From positions 2,225 through 28,732 of the forward strand of contig DBXU01000152.1 of the NCBI GenBank assembly GCA_002310075.1: DNA of 26,508 nucleotides, in the 5' to 3' direction. The stretch's first letter is position 1. Every line of letters starts with the position of its first letter. The DNA comes from Bacteroidales bacterium UBA1204. Its GTDB lineage: Bacteria; Bacteroidota; Bacteroidia; Bacteroidales; F082. The position numbers and the translations under genes were made by a program. The notes beneath the pieces are model-generated. The model searched no databases. It saw only the letters and a program-made list of their open reading frames with translations, and was not told the DNA's origin. This document shows, in pieces, positions 16,260-22,476 of this stretch.

Positions 16260-19190
16260 TCAATCGCCTGCTCCCGGATTAGGCACATAACCCAACCGTG
16301 CCATTTTCTCAACTTCCAAAGAGGGTTGTCCAAATTCCTCCGTAATCTTACCCAATAGCAAATACACACCATCCCCTTGGAAAGGATATGCCTTCAACAC
16401 GGTTGGAAAATGCACCGTGTCGAAAGCCTCTCCATTGCAATCAACAAAAGTTCCAAGAGCCATCCTCTCCCCTTTGCAGGTACGGACATATTTCACTGTG
16501 ACCAACTTACCCAACATTCTATAGCGACTTCCCACAAAATGCAACATCTGCGAGGCCATCAGCTCACCCCGAAAATGGGTCTGTAGCAAGTCAAACCAAG
16601 TCGATGAGACAGGGAACCCGTACAACTCTATTTCATCGTAGGCGTTCTGCAAGAAATTGGTCGTAAAATCGGGAAATTCGAAATGCTGGTTTTCAAGTTG
16701 AAATAATGTTTCCGACTGTTGTTTTTTGCCCTGTCTTTTGTTGAGATGGGCCTGCCACAGCAATTCAGCCTTGGGCTTTTTCGTAAAGTTGAAAGCACCC
16801 CCGCGGATTAGCAGGACAAGTTGTTCCAACTCAAACGGCACCCGTGCCATAAAGTCTTCCAAGTTGGCGTAAGACCCTCGTGCTTCGCGTTCCGCAAGAA
16901 AACGCTCCACAAAATGTTGCTCAAGACCTTGCAAATGTACAAAGCCCATAAAAACGGTACGTCCGTTTAACAGGGTGAGATAGCTACTTCTGTTGACACA
17001 AGGTAAGTGCACCTTCGCCCCCATGCGCCGCGCTTCGTTGAAGTAGAACCAAGTCTGGTAGAAGCCGCCAAAGTTGTTGATGACAGCCACCTGAAACTCA
17101 AGTGGATAATGGCTCTTTAGATAGAGGCTCTGATAACTCTCAACGGCATATGAGGCAGAATGTGCCTTTGAGAAAGAATAGCCCGAAAACGATTCAATCT
17201 GTCGCCACAACTCTCTCACCAAATCATCGGGATAGCCTTTGGCCTTGCAGTTGTCGAAGAAACGCTTGCTGACTTCCTCAAATTCCGACTTGTCCCGCAT
17301 CTTATGTCCCATCATGCGACGCAGCACATCGGCCTCAGCCAAGTCAAGACCCGCGAAACAATGCCCCACCTTGAGTACATCCTCCTGATAAATCATCACG
17401 CCATAGGTCTCGGCGAGAAGTTTCTTTAGCAATGGATGTTTATAATCCACTTCCTCAGGATGATGGAAACGTTTGACATACTCACGCATCATGCCTGAAC
17501 GGGCCACACCTGGCCGTATGATTGAGCTAGCAGCCACCAAGGTCTTATAGTCGGAGCAGTGTAACTTGCGCAGCAGACCACGCATGGCAGGACTCTCGAT
17601 ATAGAAACAGCCACAGGTCTCAGCCTTGAATAGTTGGCGGCGTATCAATTCGTCTTCTTTCAACGCATTGATTTGGTGGATGTCGATGTGGACTCCATGA
17701 CTACGCTCCACCATCTCCACCGCATCGCGGATGTGGGCAATGCCACGCTGGCTGAGAATATCCATCTTGTCCAAGCCAAGTTTTTCTGCCGAATACATGT
17801 CGTATTGTGTCGTCGGAAATCCTTTGGGCGGCATGTCGATGGCAGTATAATCAGTGATAGGATTTTCGGTAATCAGCACACCGCCTGCATGGATGGAACG
17901 CTGACGCGGGAAGTCGCGGAGGCGTTCGGCAAACGACAGAATCTGTTGACCGATGAAATACTGCTGGGCAAACTCTTTCGGGTTGTGCTCCATTTGATCG
18001 ATTTCCCCTTTTGGCAAGCCAAACACCTTGCCTAGCTCACGGCAAAGAGAATTGTCTTGAAAGGTTACCGTTGCACCCAGCAAAGCCACATGCTCCTGAC
18101 CATATTTCTCGAAGATATGTGCAATGATTTTGTCACGGTCTCGCCATGAGAAGTCGAGGTCGAAGTCGGGTGGGCTGCTCCGCATGGGATTAAGGAAACG
18201 CTCGAAGTACAAATCCAACTCAATAGGATCCACATCTGTGATTTTCAAGCAATAAGCCACCACGCTATTGGCGCCACTGCCACGCCCCACATGATAAAAA
18301 CCTTGTTTCATAGCAAACTGGACAATCTCCCAAGCGATGAGAAAATAGGCGCAGAAGCCCATCCGCTCGATGATGTCCAACTCCTTCTCGACGCGACGGT
18401 AAGCGGTCTTGTTAGCCTTCCCATAACGATAGAGCATCCCATCGAATGCCAGCTTATGCAACAGCTCACGATCGTCATAGACATTACCAGTGAAGCAACG
18501 CTTGCTTTTCACACTTTGATCCAAACTGATTTCACATTGCCCAAGAATACGCTCTGCATTCTCGATGAGTTGAGGATAAAGTGCAAAAGAAGCCTTCAAA
18601 CGCTCAGCAGGTAGCAGAATCTCATCAGGGGCGGCACAAGTCTTAGGATCCAAACGTGAAATCAACACATTTTCGTCGATGGCCCGCATACACTGATGCA
18701 GCTCGAAATCGGCTTCTTCCGCAAAGGAGACGGGCTGCATGGCGACGAGTTTGTCAAACGACTCGCAAGCAAACATTTTTGTCAGCTGGGAGAGACGTAC
18801 ACCGAGGAATTCATTCGCTCTCAGCTGATTTTGCCGCCGTTTGCCGAAAGGATAAACCACAAAAACCTGTTCCCATTCAGGTGCCAATTCGGGATAAAGC
18901 TGTTTTGTGAAGTTGTGTTGGGTCAAGAAACGGTTTAGCTCGGCGAATCCCGCGTTGTTTTTGGCCAAAGCCACATAAAGCAACTCATTGCTATTGCGAA
19001 ATTCCACACCGACGACGGGACGAACGCCTTTCTTATGGCATTCGAACACGAAATCGGCGACCCCCATTGTTGTGTTGATGTCGGTCAAAGGCAAAACGGC
19101 ATAACCCATCGCGGCGGCCTTGCTAACCAGGTCCGCAATCGGCATCGTTCCGTAACACAGACTGTTATATGAATGTACGTTTAATAACAT
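16260..19190 (-). CDS. dnaE: Second-type DNA polymerase III alpha subunit (error-prone DnaE/ImuC-like)
   Basis: A 976-residue C-family polymerase, shorter than replicative DnaE (about 1160). It has an N-terminal PHP domain (LLNVHSYNSL, LPLTDINTT), the palm with PPDFDLDF where D344 and D346 match the catalytic pair, the third aspartate D477 in GLDKMDIL, fingers with RRMMGHKMRDK, helix-hairpin-helix region (FSGYSFSKAHSASY), and a C-terminal OB fold (about 865-965). The tau-binding C-terminal domain of replicative DnaE is missing. The PHP metal ligands are partly lost (NVH for HxH, TDI for TDH), similar to the degenerate PHP of E. coli DnaE. Its ATG overlaps the dinB stop (TAATG), so the genes are coupled. 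Context and size suggest a translesion role with the DinB protein rather than bulk replication. A low chance remains that it is the replicative enzyme of the cell. Confidence 0.9.
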   Translation of the reverse strand: MLLNVHSYNSLCYGTMPIADLVSKAAAMGYAVLPLTDINTTMGVADFVFECHKKGVRPVVGVEFRNSNELLYVALAKNNAGFAELNRFLTQHNFTKQLYPELAPEWEQVFVVYPFGKRRQNQLRANEFLGVRLSQLTKMFACESFDKLVAMQPVSFAEEADFELHQCMRAIDENVLISRLDPKTCAAPDEILLPAERLKASFALYPQLIENAERILGQCEISLDQSVKSKRCFTGNVYDDRELLHKLAFDGMLYRYGKANKTAYRRVEKELDIIERMGFCAYFLIAWEIVQFAMKQGFYHVGRGSGANSVVAYCLKITDVDPIELDLYFERFLNPMRSSPPDFDLDFSWRDRDKIIAHIFEKYGQEHVALLGATVTFQDNSLCRELGKVFGLPKGEIDQMEHNPKEFAQQYFIGQQILSFAERLRDFPRQRSIHAGGVLITENPITDYTAIDMPPKGFPTTQYDMYSAEKLGLDKMDILSQRGIAHIRDAVEMVERSHGVHIDIHQINALKEDELIRRQLFKAETCGCFYIESPAMRGLLRKLHCSDYKTLVAASSIIRPGVARSGMMREYVKRFHHPEEVDYKHPLLKKLLAETYGVMIYQEDVLKVGHCFAGLDLAEADVLRRMMGHKMRDKSEFEEVSKRFFDNCKAKGYPDDLVRELWRQIESFSGYSFSKAHSASYAVESYQSLYLKSHYPLEFQVAVINNFGGFYQTWFYFNEARRMGAKVHLPCVNRSSYLTLLNGRTVFMGFVHLQGLEQHFVERFLAEREARGSYANLEDFMARVPFELEQLVLLIRGGAFNFTKKPKAELLWQAHLNKRQGKKQQSETLFQLENQHFEFPDFTTNFLQNAYDEIELYGFPVSSTWFDLLQTHFRGELMASQMLHFVGSRYRMLGKLVTVKYVRTCKGERMALGTFVDCNGEAFDTVHFPTVLKAYPFQGDGVYLLLGKITEEFGQPSLEVEKMARLGYVPNPGAGD

Positions 19191-20329
19191 TACCCTGCCG
19201 CCCGATGTATGATTTGTTCTCCAAAACGCAATTTAATCTTATCCATGGCAGCATACAATTGCGTCAGTTCCATATTGTCGTCAAACAAAGCCAGTTGCGG
19301 TGCCCCGCTGACCAGCTCGCTGAAACGCACACCCACCAGTCGTATCATCATCCGTCGGTTATACAGCTTGTCGAAGATGCCATTCACCGTTTCGCGTAGC
19401 ACGTGGTCGAAAGCGGTGTAAGGGATACGTTGCTGCATGTCGTGCGTGTCGAAATTGGAATAGCGAATTTTCACCGTCACGCAACCCGTCAGCTTATGCT
19501 GCGAGCGCAGGTCAAAACCCAGGCTCTCCACCATATGTGCCAGACATTGCCGGATAGCCATAACATCAATGGTGTCCTGCTCGAAAGTGCGTTCCTTGCT
19601 GATAGACTTCCGTTCCTGATAAGGGCACACCGGCGTGCTGTCGTGCCCATTAGCCTTCATCCAGATGTCTAGGCCATGTTTTCCCATCGCTTGTTCTACC
19701 GCAATCGGTGGCAGACGGCGCAACGTACCAATCCTCTCTACGCCCATCGAACGGAGCAGATAGCAGGTCTTCTCACCCACCATAGGAATCTTCCGTACCG
19801 ATAGCGGGTCGAGGAAGCTATTAATATTAGGCGTGGCAACCTGCAACTCGCCGTTAGGTTTGGCCTGCCCCGTGGCAATCTTCGACACCGTTTTATTTTC
19901 AGACAAACCAAATGAAATCGGCAAGCCCGTCTCTCTGATAATGCGCTGCCGCAGCTCGTGCGACCATAACTGACAATCGTGGAAACGGTCCATGCCCGTC
20001 AAGTCAAGATAATGCTCATCGATCGACATCTTCTCATAGACAGGTGCGCTGTCGGCAATGATGTCGGTCACCAAACGAGAATAACGGCTATAGAGTTCCA
20101 TGTCGCCACGAATGAACACAGCCTGAGCGCACAACTGCCGCGCCATCCGCATCGGCATGGCCGAATGCACTCCGAACTTTCGCGCCTCATAACTGCATGT
20201 CGACACTACACCTCTATCCGACATGCCTCCCACTATGACGGGTTTGCCTTCCAAAGAAGGATTCACCAGACGTTCCACCGACACGAAAAAAGTGTCCAAA
20301 TCCAAATGCAAAATCGTCCTTTCCATCAT
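19190..20329 (-). CDS. dinB: Y-family DNA polymerase (DinB / Pol IV-like)
   Basis: A 379-residue translesion polymerase using the ATG at 20329; the ATG at 20326 is equally possible, and both lie just after an AGGAG. An upstream in-frame TTG at 20368 is less likely. Catalytic residues are visible: D10 in HLDLDTFFVSVE and D104-E105 in SIDEHYLD. The little-finger region follows to a C-terminal clamp-binding motif QLALF (345-349), so the enzyme should dock on the beta clamp. Full catalytic residues distinguish it from the usually inactive ImuB proteins of mutasome cassettes. The gene is divergent from the LexA-like repressor across a 171-base gap and coupled to the downstream dnaE by a one-base overlap. 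DNA-damage induction is inferred from this arrangement. Confidence 0.93.
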   Translation of the reverse strand: MMERTILHLDLDTFFVSVERLVNPSLEGKPVIVGGMSDRGVVSTCSYEARKFGVHSAMPMRMARQLCAQAVFIRGDMELYSRYSRLVTDIIADSAPVYEKMSIDEHYLDLTGMDRFHDCQLWSHELRQRIIRETGLPISFGLSENKTVSKIATGQAKPNGELQVATPNINSFLDPLSVRKIPMVGEKTCYLLRSMGVERIGTLRRLPPIAVEQAMGKHGLDIWMKANGHDSTPVCPYQERKSISKERTFEQDTIDVMAIRQCLAHMVESLGFDLRSQHKLTGCVTVKIRYSNFDTHDMQQRIPYTAFDHVLRETVNGIFDKLYNRRMMIRLVGVRFSELVSGAPQLALFDDNMELTQLYAAMDKIKLRFGEQIIHRAAG

Positions 20330-20376
20330 TTTTCTCCTTTTTTCGTCTAAAATGCTTACATTTTCCAAAAAAGTTG

Positions 20377-20432
20377 TACTTTTGACGAGTTTTTAATCAA
20401 AATGTTCGCCGTAAAACTAATCATTATATTTG
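20377..20432 (+). promoter_or_regulatory. Candidate promoter(s) and operator of the LexA-like gene
   Basis: Two exact TAnnTTTG words point towards the LexA-like gene: TACTTTTG at 20377-20384 and TATATTTG at 20425-20432. The first overlaps the left arm of an inverted repeat TTTTGA-N11-TCAAAA (20380-20402), a possible operator for a dimeric repressor. No exact -7 word was found pointing towards dinB. Confidence 0.35.
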
Positions 20433-20460
20433 ATATGGAACATAAAAAACGAAGAAAATT

Positions 20461-20489
20461 TCTTAAATTTTAAATCTTGAATCTTAAAT
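20461..20489 (+). repeat. Three short direct repeats ahead of the LexA-like start
   Basis: TCTTAAAT at 20461-20468, TCTTGAAT at 20475-20482 and TCTTAAAT at 20482-20489 are placed 14 and 7 bases apart, ending 11 bases before the ATG at 20501. The DNA is AT-rich, so a chance origin is possible. Confidence 0.35.
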
Positions 20490-20500
20490 CACACAATATC

Positions 20501-21310
20501 ATGTACATCAATTCGAACATAAAATTTTTGCGCAAGCACCGCAACCGCACCCAAGACGATGTGGCTTTCGCGCTGAATATGAAACGCTCCACGCTGAGCG
20601 GCTACGAAAACGGCGTTTCCGAGCCCAACCTCGAAGCCTTGATTGCCTTCTCCAAGTATTTCGGCATCGCCATCGACACCTTGGTAAAGGTCGATTTGAG
20701 CAGTATCAGTCCTCTGCAACTTTCTCAACTAGAACGCGGCTACGACGTGCATCTGAAAGGCAGCAACCTACGTGTGCTAGCCACCACCGTCAATGCCGAC
20801 AACGATGAGAACATCGAACTCGTCACCGAAAAGGCCAAGGCAGGCTATGCCACGGGATTTGCCGATCCCGAATACATCAAGGTGCTACCCACCTTCACCA
20901 TGCCCTTCCTCTCGCACGACCGCAAGTACCGCACTTTCCAGATCAGCGGCGACTCGATGCTACCCATCCCCGATGGATCCTATGTCACCGGAGAGTATGT
21001 TGTCGACTGGACCTACATCCGCAGCGGCCAGCCCTACATCGTCCTCACCCAAGATGACGGCATCGTCTTCAAAATCGTCGACAACAAAATCGAGCACGAA
21101 GGCAAACTCACGCTCAGCTCTCTCAACCCGCTCTACCATCCCTACGACCTGTCCACCGCCGACATCAAGGAAGTGTGGAAATTTGTGCATTACATCAGCG
21201 CGGAAATGCCACAGCAACGCGAAAACCGCTTCCGTGAGGAACAGCTGATGCAAACCGTTCAGGAACTGAAAAAACAAGTGGAAGAGATACAGTTACGGTT
21301 GAACATTTAA
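20501..21310 (+). CDS. LexA-like repressor: XRE-type HTH plus S24 self-cleaving domain
   Basis: The ATG at 20501 gives 269 residues; the frame is open to a TTG at 20477, which falls within the direct repeats and is unlikely. Residues 4-62 form a helix-turn-helix of the Cro/cI (XRE) type (LRKHRNRTQDDVAFALNMKR). A linker leads to the S24 peptidase domain with an AG cleavage pair at A114-G115, the nucleophile S152 in ISGDSMLP and the general base K191 in DGIVFKIV. The spacing from cleavage site to serine matches LexA. The C-terminus carries a short coiled coil. Such proteins repress DNA-damage genes and lose activity after RecA-stimulated self-cleavage. Its divergent placement next to dinB and dnaE suggests that it controls them and itself. 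It differs from classical LexA in having an XRE rather than a winged-helix DNA-binding domain. Confidence 0.92.
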   Translation: MYINSNIKFLRKHRNRTQDDVAFALNMKRSTLSGYENGVSEPNLEALIAFSKYFGIAIDTLVKVDLSSISPLQLSQLERGYDVHLKGSNLRVLATTVNADNDENIELVTEKAKAGYATGFADPEYIKVLPTFTMPFLSHDRKYRTFQISGDSMLPIPDGSYVTGEYVVDWTYIRSGQPYIVLTQDDGIVFKIVDNKIEHEGKLTLSSLNPLYHPYDLSTADIKEVWKFVHYISAEMPQQRENRFREEQLMQTVQELKKQVEEIQLRLNI

Positions 21311-21412
21311 AGGCCCTAAATCTGCCAAACGACAGTTATCTTTAAATCGGCACAATTTTTGCAATATTTATTTGTTATATAACAAAGACAACAACCCAAA
21401 AATCGTTTTATC

Positions 21413-22399
21413 ATGAAGAAAGTTTTTTTAAGTTTGATGCTCTTCTGCGGCTTGGCCCTGATCGGCACCAGTTGCAAAGACAACAACAATGGAAACAATG
21501 GCAACGTCACCCCTGAAGTGCAAACAGGAGCACTGACCGTCGGCAGCAACACCGCCGACATCGTCACCGCCAAAGCTGTCAAGTATGGACAAAAGAATGC
21601 AATCGTACTAGCTTCCAAAGAGATGACAGCCGCCGACAACGAAGGCATCGCCATCATCTTCAACGGCAACATCGTCCCTGGCACCTATACGATGGGCAAC
21701 AACACGAAAGACCCTGTCCCCACTGTGGTTGGATTCCATGAATTTAACCTCGGCGAGCTTCCCTTCATCATGGGCGCCGACACCTTATTCTATGGCGACA
21801 CCTATTATTGGATGAACGGCGTGCTCTCCGTCACCGAAAATAACGGCACCTACACTGTCATTCTGTCACAAAGCATGGGTACCAACCACGACGGCCAGAC
21901 CGCCCAGTTGGCCCTCAACTTCCAAGGTACACTGCCGCCTTATCAGTTCGATGCCGACAACAAGTTCAAAATCGGAAATATCGAAAGTCCCATTGGTCTG
22001 GCAGGCATCACCGCCTTGAACGGATTGAGCTCATTGGGGCTTGATGTCAAGTCAATGCTCTTCATGTCGGCTGATCGCAAGCGCTTCTTCATCGTCAGCT
22101 ATCTTGGCGGCCAAGTCGTCGACGGCGAGTATAACCTCGGTTACCTCGGCACGCCTTATCTGCCCGTGTTCCCCTGCGTGCACGTTGCCCTCGATGGTGA
22201 CTTCTGGACTTTCCAGCCCCAGACAGGCTATATCGCCAAGAGCGGCACCTTGATGGTCGTCACCAATCCTGACGGTACCAAGACTGTTACCATGGAGAAC
22301 CTGAAGTTGAAGAATGTCGAACACGACAGCGAGTTCTTCTTCCCCATCCTCGACGGCTACCTGCAATATCACGGCTACATGTATGAGCTGAGCCTGTAA
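21413..22399 (+). CDS. Putative outer-membrane lipoprotein of unknown function
   Basis: I do not recognise the family. The 328-residue protein has a lipoprotein signal peptide with a lipobox ending GTSC, so the mature protein starts at C21, followed by KDNNNGNNGN. A lysine and acidic residue directly after the cysteine resemble the lipoprotein export signal that sends Bacteroidetes lipoproteins to the cell surface. The remainder is rich in beta-strand and turn residues (TGALTVGSNTADIV, then NGTYTVILSQSMG and GTLMVVTNPDGTKTVTMENL) and contains no enzyme motif I can identify. It is a single-gene unit between the LexA-like gene and a terminator at 22420-22449. Its promoter is not clear: there is an AT-rich leader with ATTTATTTG near 21370. 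Confidence 0.8.
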   Translation: MKKVFLSLMLFCGLALIGTSCKDNNNGNNGNVTPEVQTGALTVGSNTADIVTAKAVKYGQKNAIVLASKEMTAADNEGIAIIFNGNIVPGTYTMGNNTKDPVPTVVGFHEFNLGELPFIMGADTLFYGDTYYWMNGVLSVTENNGTYTVILSQSMGTNHDGQTAQLALNFQGTLPPYQFDADNKFKIGNIESPIGLAGITALNGLSSLGLDVKSMLFMSADRKRFFIVSYLGGQVVDGEYNLGYLGTPYLPVFPCVHVALDGDFWTFQPQTGYIAKSGTLMVVTNPDGTKTVTMENLKLKNVEHDSEFFFPILDGYLQYHGYMYELSL

Positions 22400-22419
22400 T
22401 CTTAAATCATTCATAAATC

Positions 22420-22449
22420 AAGCCCGGATGCACTGCATTCGGGCTTTTT
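22420..22449 (+). terminator. Intrinsic terminator after the lipoprotein gene
   Basis: An 11-base-pair stem (22420-22430 with 22436-22446, one G-T pair) with a five-base loop is followed by a T run. It lies only three bases ahead of the next promoter element, so the two transcripts are kept apart. Confidence 0.85.
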
Positions 22450-22452
22450 CAT

Positions 22453-22461
22453 TATTTTTGC
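22453..22461 (+). promoter_or_regulatory. Bacteroidetes -7 element for the GH20-like gene
   Basis: TATTTTTGC is an exact consensus match 15 bases before the ATG at 22477, directly after the terminator of the preceding gene. Confidence 0.55.
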
Positions 22462-22476
22462 AGAAACTGTTCTACC

